64,000 nucleotides of DNA from Pseudomonadota bacterium (GCA_018240405.1 JAFEFW010000646.1:1-64000), one strand, 5' to 3'. Positions 1-8,141 are shown, counted from the stretch's first letter. The notes: generated by a model from the letters alone, not told the origin. A program made the numbers and translations.

Positions 1-41
1 AGCACGGTCATTGCGTCCCATTGCAGGGGAGCGTCATCACA

Positions 42-1007
42 ATGCCAACCGTCTTCTTTGCCACCAACCGCGTCCTTACCGGACCGGCAGACCGGCCGGA
101 GAGCTACAGCGCCACGATCCAGCCGCCGTCGCAGTTTGGCGACATGGTGTACGGCACCGCATTCGTGGACGGCGTGAATGTCGCCGCCAACAGCGCCGGC
201 ACGATAAGCCGAATCGAAAATGCCAATACTGGCTCCTTTGGCGACAACGTCACCGGCGACCTGACGAATGCCGGCCGCAACCTTCTGGTTTTTATCCACG
301 GTTTCGCTAACACATTCACCGACGGGATCACGCGCGCCGCCTTCAATCGCGATTGGATGGCGCAATCGGGCATTCCGGCCGCGGATTGCACCGTGCTGGC
401 CTTCAGCTGGCCCTCGCGCGGCCAGCTGTTCAGCCTGCCGATCCCACAACTGGCCTATCTGCAGGACCAGCACATGGCCAGCGCGTCCGGATTGCACCTG
501 ATGACATTCTTCTCCCGCATCGAACCAATCCTGCTGGCGGCGCGCGCGAATAACTGCCGCACGTTTCTGCTCGCGCACAGCATGGGGAACCTGGCGCTGG
601 AAAGTGCCGTCGAGAACTGGTTCCTGCACGGTAACGGCAATGCGGCGCTGTTCGATTTGGCGATCCTGGCCGCCGGCGACTGTCGTTTCAACTGTTTCAA
701 TGCGCCCGATCCGGCGCGGTTGAGCGGTCTGAAGCGGCTGTCGGAACGAATTTCGATCTACTATAGCCACGACGACAACGTGTTGCATCTCAGCCAGGTG
801 GTGAACGCCGGCGCCCAGCGGCTGGGCCAGGACGGACCATTCCACAGAGCCGACGCCGCCCTGTTTCCGCCGGGCCGGTTCCGGATGTTCGATGCATCGG
901 ACTGCCACGACTATCCATTCGACGTCATGACGTCGCACCAGTACTACCGGTTGTCACCGCTCGTGCGAGCAGAGATTGCCGCGGATATGGGTGGCCCCGT
1001 CGCGTGA
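42..1007 (+). CDS. alpha/beta hydrolase of the DUF900 type
   Basis: Predicted serine hydrolase of about 321 aa; substrate unknown. A strand with the LLVFIHGFANTF pattern (HG oxyanion region) is followed by the nucleophile elbow AHSMGN, which matches G/A-x-S-x-G. The C-terminal half has YYSHDDNVL, a plausible acid-residue loop, and a histidine in SHQYY near the end. The overall pattern resembles the DUF900 hydrolases. I chose the ATG at 42 because AGGGGAG lies about 10 nt upstream; the reading frame also allows a TTG at 21. It stands alone upstream of the crt genes, pointing toward crtC, and nothing ties it to photosynthesis. Family assignment is good; the function is open. Confidence 0.75.
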   Translation: MPTVFFATNRVLTGPADRPESYSATIQPPSQFGDMVYGTAFVDGVNVAANSAGTISRIENANTGSFGDNVTGDLTNAGRNLLVFIHGFANTFTDGITRAAFNRDWMAQSGIPAADCTVLAFSWPSRGQLFSLPIPQLAYLQDQHMASASGLHLMTFFSRIEPILLAARANNCRTFLLAHSMGNLALESAVENWFLHGNGNAALFDLAILAAGDCRFNCFNAPDPARLSGLKRLSERISIYYSHDDNVLHLSQVVNAGAQRLGQDGPFHRADAALFPPGRFRMFDASDCHDYPFDVMTSHQYYRLSPLVRAEIAADMGGPVA

Positions 1008-1164
1008 CTGCAGTCGCAACAATCTTATGATGATCATCACGATCGGTCTGCTCCAACCATCGGATATGGCAGATGTAGCTACGGCGTTGGGCTGAGATAT
1101 CAAAACACAATCAAAACAATCGCCACGGAACGCGCGCCAAGACCGCACGGGCACACCGGTAGGA

Positions 1165-2166
1165 TCACACCCGCGGCATCCGGAATGCCAGCATCGCCTG
1201 CACCACAGGGTTGGCAAACCGCCGGAGCGACAGGCTCTCATGCATCGCCGTCACGCGCCCGCCCAGCAACGCGGCATCCACCACCGAGCGGGCGTAGAAC
1301 GGCGTATCCTCCAGCGTCTGCGTCACCCTGGCATCGCCCGCGCAGATGCGACGCTCGACGCGCCACTTTGTGCGCGGCAGCGCAACCGGTGGCGGCGGGG
1401 TGAAATCCTCCACACCGCCCCTGGCGTTGTAGCGCATCGCCAGCGTCAGATCGCCATCCGGGCGTTGCAGGTCATAGAGGATAGCCGTGCCGCCCGGTAT
1501 GTCCGCCCGGCTCCAGTCCCAGCGGACGAAATCCGCCTCCAGCGGCCGGTCGCCCTCATTGGTGTCGAAATAGGCCGATCCCCGCCAGGACAGCGCGGGC
1601 TGTTCCAGCGTAACCTCCACCCGCGCACAGGGCGCGATGGGACGCCAGCGGTGGCGGCCGGCCGCATCCAATGGTAGCCGCCGCGTCTCGACGGCAGCGG
1701 GAAACAGCCGCAGCGTGCCCTTGATCCGCCGCGGCAACGGCATGCCACGCTCATTGATATGCGCTATCAGCCCGCCCCCATCCCAGGCCAGATCGCTCGG
1801 TCCGATCTGGAAATGGCCCGGACTCCGGTCAACCACGTGCGGCCGCCGCTCGGTCATCGCCCAGCGGCGCGTCTTGCCGTACAGCGCCACATTCAGGGCG
1901 CAATGACGCATCGGATCGGCACTGCCGCGCCGCCGCGCCCAGGCATAGTACGGCGAGAACACACTGCCGATGAAGGCAATCATGGTCAGCCCATGCGCGC
2001 CGTCGTCGCTCAGCGCGTCGATGTACCACCAGACATAGCCGTCCGCCGGCGGCGTTACCGAGAAGTCCGGTCCGCCATCAGGGCCGAGGCCGCCAGCCGT
2101 CCCGACAGCACTGCCATCGGCACACCCGGCCCCGGATGTACGCTGCCACCCGCCAGATAGAGACAC
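1165..2166 (-). CDS. crtC: carotenoid 1,2-hydratase CrtC (hydroxyneurosporene synthase)
   Basis: Adds water to the C-1,2 double bond of neurosporene- or lycopene-type carotenoids, the first step of the spheroidene/spirilloxanthin branch. The conserved core (GYVWWYIDALSDD, then IAFIGSVFSPYYAWARRRG) and the CALNVALYG segment are typical CrtC. The start is uncertain. Family similarity begins near 2073, inside the end of crtD, and no ATG lies between there and the crtD overlap. The best candidate is a GTG at 2166 with AGGA about 5 nt upstream, giving about 333 aa and a 112-nt overlap with crtD. The next ATG, near 1983, would cut off conserved sequence. Downstream gene of a crtD-crtC operon. Confidence 0.88.
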   Translation of the reverse strand: MSLSGGWQRTSGAGCADGSAVGTAGGLGPDGGPDFSVTPPADGYVWWYIDALSDDGAHGLTMIAFIGSVFSPYYAWARRRGSADPMRHCALNVALYGKTRRWAMTERRPHVVDRSPGHFQIGPSDLAWDGGGLIAHINERGMPLPRRIKGTLRLFPAAVETRRLPLDAAGRHRWRPIAPCARVEVTLEQPALSWRGSAYFDTNEGDRPLEADFVRWDWSRADIPGGTAILYDLQRPDGDLTLAMRYNARGGVEDFTPPPPVALPRTKWRVERRICAGDARVTQTLEDTPFYARSVVDAALLGGRVTAMHESLSLRRFANPVVQAMLAFRMPRV

Positions 2167-3542
2167 GGAATCCTCGACCGGGCCCCCGGCCGGTTGAACG
2201 CCGCCATCGCCCCGTGCACCGCCTGGCCGTAGAGGGCCCCGCCGGTCGCCGGGAACCGCTTGGCGAACCAGGCCGGCGTGCTCACCACTGTCATCTCCGG
2301 TTGACGCTGGACCGTCAGACCGCAGTGCTCCAGCAGACGGAAGGTCCGGGTTGCGCATGCGTCGATCTCCACCTGGGTGAATGCGTGCTGGTCGCCAATG
2401 GCCGGAGCATTGATCAGGATAAGGAGCGCCTCGGGCGCGCCACCGGCCACGTCTGACGGTCCGCCGCGATCCTGTGCGCAGACATAGACGGTCGGTTCCG
2501 TCGGCAGGCGCCGCCGGGAGAAGATCTCGTCAAACTCTGCCTGATAGGCCCGGCTGAAGAACACGTTGTGGCGGGTCAGCGGGAAGCCATCGGTCACTGC
2601 GGACAGGCACCAGGTGACGGCCGACAGGGAACGTCCGCCCGGGTCGGGCTGCGGCACGGCGGCGGTCGCGCCCGGTCCCAGCAGGCCGGTGGCCAGTGCC
2701 GCCGCATCGGCATTGCAGATGATCGCATCGGCCTCCAACCGCTCGCCACTGGCCAGTGTCACGCCGCGCGCCCGGCCGCCCTGGACGACAATCCCGGCCA
2801 CCGGGGCGTCCAGGCGAATCTCCGCGCCCAACCGCCGGGCGAGGCCCGCCATCGCCTCGGCGAGGCCCGTCATGCCGCCCTCCGGCAGCCAGACACCGCA
2901 TTGCTCGACATGCGCGATCACCATCAGCGTCGCCGGCGCGGCAAAGGGTGACGACCCGCTGTAGGTGGCGTAGCGCCCGAACAGTTGCTGCAGGCGCGGA
3001 TCGCGGAAATGCTGGCCGAGCGCCTTCCACATCGTGGCGAACGGGGCGATGCCCCAGATCTGCGACAACCCGGTGGCCGCCGCCAGTGAAAGTGCCGTTG
3101 GCCGCGGCGCACGCATGAACGGACCGTCCAGGGTGCGGAACATGCGCTGCGCCCGAGCAACGAATTCGCGGTAGCCGGCGGCCTCGGCCCGCCCGGCGAG
3201 GGCGCCGATGGCGTCAGCCGATGCCTTCACGTCCGCAAACAGATCCAGACGCTCCGACGCGGACCATGCATGACGGGCGAGAAGGTCGGCCGGATGCAGG
3301 GTCAGACACGAGTCCAGTGTCGCACCGGCGTCGCTGAAGAGTTCGTCAAAGACCCAGCGCATCGTCAGCACCGTCGGCCCGGCATCCACACTGGCGGGTC
3401 CGGCCTCACGCCGGTGCATCTTGCCGCCGACGGCGGCCGCACCTTCCAGCACCGTCACGGCCACGCCCTGGCGGGCGAGATCGATCGCGGCGGAGAGGCC
3501 GCCGGCACCGGCACCGATGATGATGACACGCGGCGCGGGCAC
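2055..3542 (-). CDS. crtD: methoxyneurosporene dehydrogenase CrtD (1-hydroxycarotenoid 3,4-desaturase)
   Basis: FAD-dependent desaturase of the phytoene-desaturase family, 495 aa, acting on hydroxylated or methoxylated carotenoids in the membrane. The N-terminal dinucleotide-binding motif IIIGAGAGGLSAA is followed by VLEGAAAVGGKMHRRE. The C-terminal FAD-binding stretch CLYLAGGSVHPGPGVPMAVLSG is characteristic of CrtD/CrtI. It starts at a GTG. It is adjacent to crtC and diverges from crtE, which distinguishes it from CrtI, normally paired with crtB; neither crtI nor crtB is in this window. A perfect PpsR-type site lies 35-52 bp upstream of the start. Confidence 0.93.
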   Translation of the reverse strand: MPAPRVIIIGAGAGGLSAAIDLARQGVAVTVLEGAAAVGGKMHRREAGPASVDAGPTVLTMRWVFDELFSDAGATLDSCLTLHPADLLARHAWSASERLDLFADVKASADAIGALAGRAEAAGYREFVARAQRMFRTLDGPFMRAPRPTALSLAAATGLSQIWGIAPFATMWKALGQHFRDPRLQQLFGRYATYSGSSPFAAPATLMVIAHVEQCGVWLPEGGMTGLAEAMAGLARRLGAEIRLDAPVAGIVVQGGRARGVTLASGERLEADAIICNADAAALATGLLGPGATAAVPQPDPGGRSLSAVTWCLSAVTDGFPLTRHNVFFSRAYQAEFDEIFSRRRLPTEPTVYVCAQDRGGPSDVAGGAPEALLILINAPAIGDQHAFTQVEIDACATRTFRLLEHCGLTVQRQPEMTVVSTPAWFAKRFPATGGALYGQAVHGAMAAFNRPGARSRIPCLYLAGGSVHPGPGVPMAVLSGRLAASALMADRTSR

Positions 3543-3576
3543 CAGGTCAGCCGTCCGATTTTGCTGTTGACTCGCC

Positions 3577-3594
3577 TGTCAATCTAGCATGACA
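3577..3594. promoter_or_regulatory. PpsR/CrtJ-type operator, perfect TGT-N12-ACA (crtD/crtE)
   Basis: TGTCAATCTAGCATGACA fits the TGT-N12-ACA consensus of the redox/light repressor PpsR (CrtJ) exactly. It lies between the divergent crtD and crtE starts. The ppsR gene is in this window at 39.7 kb. Confidence 0.85.
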
Positions 3595-3602
3595 CTTATG
3601 AA

Positions 3603-3620
3603 TGACAACGTGGATTGACA
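3603..3620. promoter_or_regulatory. second, degenerate PpsR-type site (TGA-N12-ACA)
   Basis: TGACAACGTGGATTGACA has one base off the consensus and starts 26 bp after the perfect site. PpsR is known to bind paired sites cooperatively. Its TTGACA half could also serve as the -35 element of crtE. Confidence 0.6.
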
Positions 3621-3659
3621 CGGTCCAACGAACACAACGTACCGATAAGGACATCCCGC

Positions 3660-4529
3660 ATGGACGCCGTCTCTCGGATCGAACGCACCTTGTCCGCTTC
3701 GCTGGATAGAGTGGACAGCGCCGGGGGTCCACCGTTGCTCGCTGCCGCCATGCGTCACGCCGTCTTTCCGAAAGGCGCGCGGGTACGGCCGCGCCTGTGC
3801 CTGGCCGTCGCTGCGGCCTGCGGCGAGGATGAACCGGAGGCCTCGGTGGCGGCCGGAGCGGCCATCGAACTGATGCACTGCGCATCGTTGGTACATGATG
3901 ACCTTCCCTGCTTCGACAATGCCGATGAGCGGCGCGGGCGCGCGTCCGTGCAGAAGCAGTACGGGGCGCCGCTGGCGGTGCTGGCCGGTGATGCACTGAT
4001 TGTCCTGTCGTTCCAGGTGCTGGGGTGGGGAACGGAGCGCTGCCTCGCCCGGTTGCCTGCCCTGGTGCAGATCCTGGCCGGCGCCACTGGAATGCCGAGT
4101 GGCATTGCGGCCGGGCAGGCCTGGGAGTGCGAGCCGAAGATCGACCTTAGCCAGTATCAGCGGGCGAAGACCGGCGCGCTGTTTTCCGCCGCCACCATGG
4201 CGGGCGCCGCGGCCGCCGGACACGACCCCGCGGCCTGGCGCGCGCTTGGCGAGGGCCTGGGCGAAGCCTACCAGGTGGCTGACGACATCGCCGACGTGTT
4301 TGCCGGCGAGACGGACCTGGGCAAGCCGGTCGGCCAGGATGCGAAATTTGGCCGTCCCAACGCGGCGCTGAGCATGGGCATCGATGGCGCCATGCGGCAC
4401 CTCGCGCGCCTGGCGCAGATGGCGGCTGACTCGATCCCGGATTGCCCCGGAGCCGACATGCTGAAAAAACTGACCCTGAGCGAGTCGAAGCGCCTGCTGC
4501 CGAAGGATCTGTCCCAGCAGGCCGCCTGA
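3660..4529 (+). CDS. crtE: geranylgeranyl diphosphate synthase CrtE
   Basis: Trans-prenyltransferase making the C20 precursor of carotenoids and of the bacteriochlorophyll tail; 289 aa from the ATG at 3660 (AAGGA upstream). Two aspartate-rich motifs are visible: the first is HDDLPCFDNADERRG and the second is VADDIADVFAG. These bind the Mg2+-diphosphate. The frame is open upstream to a TTG at 3615, but that would lie inside the PpsR site region. It is the first gene of crtE-crtF. Family and context agree. Confidence 0.93.
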   Translation: MDAVSRIERTLSASLDRVDSAGGPPLLAAAMRHAVFPKGARVRPRLCLAVAAACGEDEPEASVAAGAAIELMHCASLVHDDLPCFDNADERRGRASVQKQYGAPLAVLAGDALIVLSFQVLGWGTERCLARLPALVQILAGATGMPSGIAAGQAWECEPKIDLSQYQRAKTGALFSAATMAGAAAAGHDPAAWRALGEGLGEAYQVADDIADVFAGETDLGKPVGQDAKFGRPNAALSMGIDGAMRHLARLAQMAADSIPDCPGADMLKKLTLSESKRLLPKDLSQQAA

Positions 4530-4676
4530 CCAGGGGCGCCGGCTCGCCAGGGCCGGCCGGCGCCTGACAGGACAGGTGCGACGGGCACGGGCCCGCCCTT
4601 CACGCCGCGCAGTCACGTTGGCTGCCGCGGCGGGAATGGCGGGCTTTTGTCTGTGCTGACAGGGGGATTGACGAGT

Positions 4677-5798
4677 GTGGCTATGACCGTAGCGCAGCGC
4701 TGGCGTGAGCGTTGGTTCCATTGGCGCAACCGCTTCGAGTCGAGCCCTGCCATCCATGCCAGGGCGCTGCGCAACCCGCTGATCCGTCCGATTGCGAATC
4801 GCCGGGCGAAGGCGCTGTTCGATCTGTGTGCCGGGTTCGTCTACAGCCAGATCCTTGCCGCCTGCGTGCAGTTGCGTGTCTTCCACGTGCTGCAGGATGG
4901 CCCCCTGACCGTCGACGTTTTGGCCGAACGGCTCGCCCTCCCACCGGCGGCGACGGCTCGGCTGATGGAGGCCGCCGCCGGCCTGCACCTGACGGAGCGG
5001 TTGCCGGGCAACCGCTATGGCCTCGGCATCCTCGGTCTGGCGATCCCGATGAACCCGGCGATCACCGCGATGGTGGAGCACCATGCCGCACTCTACGCCG
5101 ATCTACGCGATCCGGTAGCGCTGCTACGGGGGGAGCAGCCCGACACGGCACTGCGCCGGCTGTGGCCTTACGCGGCGCCAGACCAGCGCCGCGCGCTGAT
5201 GGCCGAGGAGGTCGCCGACTACAGCGCGCTGATGGCGGCGTCGCAGCCGCTGGTCGCGGCCGACATCCTGTCCGTCTACCGATTCGACCGGCACCGTTGC
5301 CTGCTGGATCTCGGCGGCGGCGACGGCACGTTCCTGATGCATGTGGCCGCCGCGGCGCCGGCACTGCGGTTGATGCTGTTCGACCTGCCGGCGGTGGCGG
5401 AGCGGGCGAACGCCAAGCTTGCGGCGGCGGGACTCGGAGAACGCGCGCTGGCGGTGGGTGGTGACATCCGGATCGGGCCGCTGCCGACCGGCGCGGACGT
5501 CATGTCCCTGGTGCGTGTCGTGCATGACCACGACGACGACGCAGCCCTGGCGATCCTGCGCGCCGCCCGCGCCGCCTTGCCGCCAGGCGGCACGCTGCTG
5601 CTGGCGGAGCCCATGGCGGCGACAAAAGGTGCCGAAACGGTGGGCGCCTACTTTGAATTCTACCTGCTTGCGATGGGCAGCGGGCGGCCGCGGACCGTGG
5701 ACGAGCTGACGGATATGCTGCGCCAGGCCGGCTTTTCCCACGTCCAGGCGCTACCGGCGCCGCGGCCGATGCTGGTGCGGGTGCTGCGTGCGCGGTGA
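4677..5798 (+). CDS. crtF: hydroxyneurosporene O-methyltransferase CrtF
   Basis: SAM-dependent methyltransferase placing a methyl group on the C-1 hydroxyl of hydroxylated acyclic carotenoids. The N-terminal part is a winged-helix dimerisation domain (KALFDLCAGFVYSQILAACVQL through the LPPAATARLMEAA helix). The SAM motif LLDLGGGDGTFL follows, and DVMSLVRVVHDHDDDAA is the typical post-SAM segment of this family. Start choice: a GTG at 4677 has AGGGGGA 9 nt upstream; the ATG at 4683 is the alternative. It sits about 150 bp behind crtE. The gene that usually follows in purple bacteria is bchC; here the LH2 operon intervenes. Confidence 0.9.
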   Translation: MAMTVAQRWRERWFHWRNRFESSPAIHARALRNPLIRPIANRRAKALFDLCAGFVYSQILAACVQLRVFHVLQDGPLTVDVLAERLALPPAATARLMEAAAGLHLTERLPGNRYGLGILGLAIPMNPAITAMVEHHAALYADLRDPVALLRGEQPDTALRRLWPYAAPDQRRALMAEEVADYSALMAASQPLVAADILSVYRFDRHRCLLDLGGGDGTFLMHVAAAAPALRLMLFDLPAVAERANAKLAAAGLGERALAVGGDIRIGPLPTGADVMSLVRVVHDHDDDAALAILRAARAALPPGGTLLLAEPMAATKGAETVGAYFEFYLLAMGSGRPRTVDELTDMLRQAGFSHVQALPAPRPMLVRVLRAR

Positions 5799-5833
5799 CC
5801 TGTCATTCATGCGCTGCTGCTCTGCGGCGCCGG

Positions 5834-5851
5834 TGTCACCAATGATTAACA
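5834..5851. promoter_or_regulatory. PpsR-type operator 1 upstream of pucBAC
   Basis: TGTCACCAATGATTAACA is an exact TGT-N12-ACA match, 36 bp after the crtF stop codon. It is one of three matches before the LH2 operon. Confidence 0.75.
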
Positions 5852-5890
5852 CCTCGTCAGATAGCCCCTTGACAAAACCATTCCCCTAAG

Positions 5891-5908
5891 TGTCACATGT
5901 GGTTGACA
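5891..5908. promoter_or_regulatory. PpsR-type operator 2 upstream of pucBAC
   Basis: TGTCACATGTGGTTGACA is an exact TGT-N12-ACA match and nearly a perfect inverted repeat (TGTCA...TGACA). It starts 27 bp before operator 3. Confidence 0.85.
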
Positions 5909-5917
5909 CATAACCAG

Positions 5918-5935
5918 TGTCAAGCAAGCAAGACA
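5918..5935. promoter_or_regulatory. PpsR-type operator 3 upstream of pucBAC
   Basis: TGTCAAGCAAGCAAGACA is an exact TGT-N12-ACA match. With operator 2 it forms the same 26-27-bp-spaced pair seen before crtE and bchC. The 225 bp that follow to pucB hold no gene and look like a long leader. Confidence 0.8.
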
Positions 5936-6127
5936 CCTTCTAGGAGGTGCCAGAGTCACGGCGCAGACGCACATCCCGGCCGGCACACGGCCTTTGACTG
6001 TTTGGGTTCCCAGGCGGACGGAGGGACACGGGCCCCGGTTTGAGCCAAGCGCCGAATTATGCGCCACCGTTTCCGAGCGACGGTTCGAAGCGGCAGCCAT
6101 AATCGCCCACGTGCGGGTTCAGCACGA

Positions 6128-6143
6128 AAGACCTTCGGGTCTT
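6128..6143 (+). promoter_or_regulatory. UUCG-tetraloop hairpin just before the pucB ribosome binding site
   Basis: AAGACC-TTCG-GGTCTT forms a 6-bp stem closed by a UUCG-type loop, ending two bases before the strong TAAGGAGG ribosome binding site of pucB. A 5' hairpin there would be expected to protect a very abundant mRNA; this role is inferred. Confidence 0.55.
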
Positions 6144-6161
6144 GTAAGGAGGTAAAAAACG

Positions 6162-6320
6162 ATGGATGACGATCCGAACAGAGTATGGCCGACCGGTCTG
6201 ACGATCGCTGAGTCCGAGGAACTGCACAAGCACGTGATCGACGGCGCCCGCGTCTTCGGTCTGATCGCCGTGTTCGCGCACTTCCTGTCCTTTATCTACT
6301 CGCCCTGGCTGCACAAGTAA
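6162..6320 (+). CDS. pucB: LH2 light-harvesting beta polypeptide PucB
   Basis: 52-aa antenna apoprotein with one transmembrane helix. The N-terminal amphipathic part reads [20 protein letters not shown], the LH2-beta signature. The helix carries the bacteriochlorophyll-ligating histidine in VFAHFL, and the end YSPWLHK is typical of PucB rather than PufB. It starts at an ATG behind TAAGGAGG with good spacing, and pucA follows 16 nt after the stop. Three PpsR-type sites precede the operon. Confidence 0.95.
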   Translation: MDDDPNRVWPTGLTIAESEELHKHVIDGARVFGLIAVFAHFLSFIYSPWLHK

Positions 6321-6336
6321 GTAAAGGAGGACTCAG

Positions 6337-6489
6337 ATGAACCAAGGTCGTATTTGGACAGTGGTGAAGCCGACTGTCGGTCTGCCTCTGCTTCTTGGTA
6401 GCGTTGCTGTGACCGTGCTGCTGGTGCACTACGCGATCCTGACGCACACCACGTGGTTTGCGGCTTATTGGCAGGGCGGCGCTCACTAA
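6337..6489 (+). CDS. pucA: LH2 light-harvesting alpha polypeptide PucA
   Basis: 50-aa antenna apoprotein. The N-terminus [12 protein letters not shown] matches LH2 alpha chains, where the initiator Met carboxylate ligates the B800 pigment. The helix holds the B850 histidine (LLVHYAIL). The C-terminal [11 protein letters not shown] has the Tyr-Trp pair that hydrogen-bonds B850 acetyl groups in known B800-850 complexes. A B850-type rather than B820-type spectrum is therefore predicted. It has its own GGAGG site, and a terminator follows. Confidence 0.95.
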   Translation: MNQGRIWTVVKPTVGLPLLLGSVAVTVLLVHYAILTHTTWFAAYWQGGAH

Positions 6490-6517
6490 GCCCGTCTTCC
6501 AAGGCTGACGCCATGTC

Positions 6518-6549
6518 GGGGCCGGGATCGCAAGGTTCCGGCCCCTTTT
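6518..6549 (+). terminator. stem-loop with T-run after pucBA
   Basis: GGGGCCGG pairs with CCGGCCCC across a 12-nt loop, followed by TTTT. It ends 54 nt before the start chosen for pucC. Partial read-through would give excess pucBA over pucC transcript, as in other puc operons. Confidence 0.75.
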
Positions 6550-6603
6550 CCTTGCGTGGACTATCGATTTGACAGAAACGTTTCTGACGCCGGACGCCGA
6601 TCA

Positions 6604-8013
6604 ATGAACAGAGCCAGTCTGAAGTTGATGCGGGGCTGGGCCAATCTGGGGCCGCGGTTCCTGCCATTCGCCGACGCTGCGACCCCCGACCTGCCGCTGT
6701 CGAAGCTGCTGCGGCTGTCGCTGTTCCAGGTATCCGTCGGGATGGCGCTGACGCTGCTGATCGGTACGCTGAACCGGGTCATGATCGTCGAGCTGCATGT
6801 TCCGGTTTCACTCGTCGCCATCATGATTTCACTGCCGTTGATCGCGGCGCCGTTCCGCACGTTGATTGGTTTCCGTTCGGATACACATCGTTCCGCCCTG
6901 GGCTGGCGCCGCGTGCCGTTCATCTTCCGCGGCACCATGGTGCAGTTCGGCGGCCTCGCGACCATGCCGTTCGCGCTGTTGGTCCTCGCGCGGGCCGGCG
7001 ACTCGGTGAACTACCCCGAATTCGTCGGCCAGGTTTCCGCCGCGGTTGCCTTCCTGCTGGTGGGCGCCGGTGTCCACACCGTGCAGACGGTCGGCCTCGC
7101 GCTTGCCACCGACCTGGCGCCGACCGAGTCGCAGCCGAAAGTGGTCGGCCTGATGTACGTCATGCTGCTGTTCGGCATGATTGCCAGCGCCCTGCTGTTC
7201 GGCTGGCTGCTGACGCCGTTCACACCGGGCCGCCTGGTGCAGGTGATCCAGGGTGCCGCTGTCGTTACCATCGTGCTGAACGGCATCGCGATGTGGAAGA
7301 TGGAATCGCGCAACACGGCCCGCGAAGCGGCGAGCCGCATTGCGCCGAACTTCCGCGCGGCCTGGGCGGCCTTCATCGACGGCGAGCACGCCACGCGGCG
7401 GCTGATCGCCATTGGCCTCGGCACCATGGCGTTCAGCATGGAGGACGTGCTGCTGGAGCCGTACGGTGGTCAGATCCTGCATCTGAGCGTCGGCGACACC
7501 ACCAAGCTGACGGCGACGCTGGCGATTGGCGGCTTGTTCGGATTCGGGCTGGCGTCACGGGTTTTGTCGCGCGGCTTCGACCCGTTGCGCATGGCGGCGT
7601 ATGGCGCGCTGGTTGGCATCCCCGCCTTCGCCGCCGTCATCATGGCCGCCCCGCTGGGTAAGTCCGCCCTGCTGTTCGGGCTTGGCACCGCCTGCATTGG
7701 CTTCGGCGCGGGCCTGTTCGGCCATGGCACGCTGACTGCCACGATGCAGAGCGCGCCGGCCAGCCAGACCGGCCTGGCGTTGGGCGCCTGGGGTGCCGTG
7801 CAGGCCTCCGCCGCCGGCCTGGCCGTGGCGCTGGGCGGCGTGATCCGCGACGTCGTTCATGCCTTCGCGCCGGAGGCCTACGACCATCTCGGGATTGGCT
7901 ATCAGTTTGTCTATACGCTGGAGATCGTGCTGCTCTGCATCACGCTCATTGCACTGATCCCGCTGCTGCGGCGAAGCGAAGGCATGTCCCGCGCCGCGTC
8001 CTCCACCCCGTAA
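6604..8013 (+). CDS. pucC: PucC-type LH2 assembly protein (BCD family MFS transporter)
   Basis: Polytopic membrane protein of about 469 aa with around 12 predicted helices, belonging to the bacteriochlorophyll delivery (BCD) branch of the major facilitator superfamily. It is required for LH2 formation and probably delivers pigment or assists assembly. Typical segments: LFRLSLFQVSVG-like LRLSLFQVSVGMAL, GTLNRVMIVEL, FRSDTHRSALGWRRVPFI and the DVLLEPYGGQIL motif. The start is taken as the ATG at 6604, and the frame is open upstream to a GTG at 6556. Position behind pucBA makes it pucC; the paralogue at 28.3 kb is lhaA. Confidence 0.92.
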   Translation: MNRASLKLMRGWANLGPRFLPFADAATPDLPLSKLLRLSLFQVSVGMALTLLIGTLNRVMIVELHVPVSLVAIMISLPLIAAPFRTLIGFRSDTHRSALGWRRVPFIFRGTMVQFGGLATMPFALLVLARAGDSVNYPEFVGQVSAAVAFLLVGAGVHTVQTVGLALATDLAPTESQPKVVGLMYVMLLFGMIASALLFGWLLTPFTPGRLVQVIQGAAVVTIVLNGIAMWKMESRNTAREAASRIAPNFRAAWAAFIDGEHATRRLIAIGLGTMAFSMEDVLLEPYGGQILHLSVGDTTKLTATLAIGGLFGFGLASRVLSRGFDPLRMAAYGALVGIPAFAAVIMAAPLGKSALLFGLGTACIGFGAGLFGHGTLTATMQSAPASQTGLALGAWGAVQASAAGLAVALGGVIRDVVHAFAPEAYDHLGIGYQFVYTLEIVLLCITLIALIPLLRRSEGMSRAASSTP

Positions 8014-8052
8014 ACACGTCATGCCTGGGCGGCGCCGTGGGGTGCTCGAAGG

Positions 8053-8070
8053 TGTAAATGCGGGTTGACA
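8053..8070. promoter_or_regulatory. PpsR-type operator upstream of bchC
   Basis: TGTAAATGCGGGTTGACA is an exact TGT-N12-ACA match, 71 bp before the bchC start. Its TTGACA half can double as a -35 element. Confidence 0.8.
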
Positions 8071-8078
8071 TCTATGGA

Positions 8079-8096
8079 AGTCAATCTAAGCTTACA
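8079..8096. promoter_or_regulatory. second, degenerate PpsR-type site upstream of bchC
   Basis: AGTCAATCTAAGCTTACA is an AGT-N12-ACA variant starting 26 bp after the first site, the same spacing as in the other pairs. Confidence 0.55.
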
Positions 8097-8141
8097 CTTT
8101 AGTAAGCCACAAGGCCCATGGGCCGAGAGGAGGTGGCTGGG

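Noticed and set aside
3579..5084. Minus-strand open frame of 501 codons across crtE and crtF
   Set aside because: It crosses two well-supported genes and the PpsR operator region on the opposite strand; a shadow frame.
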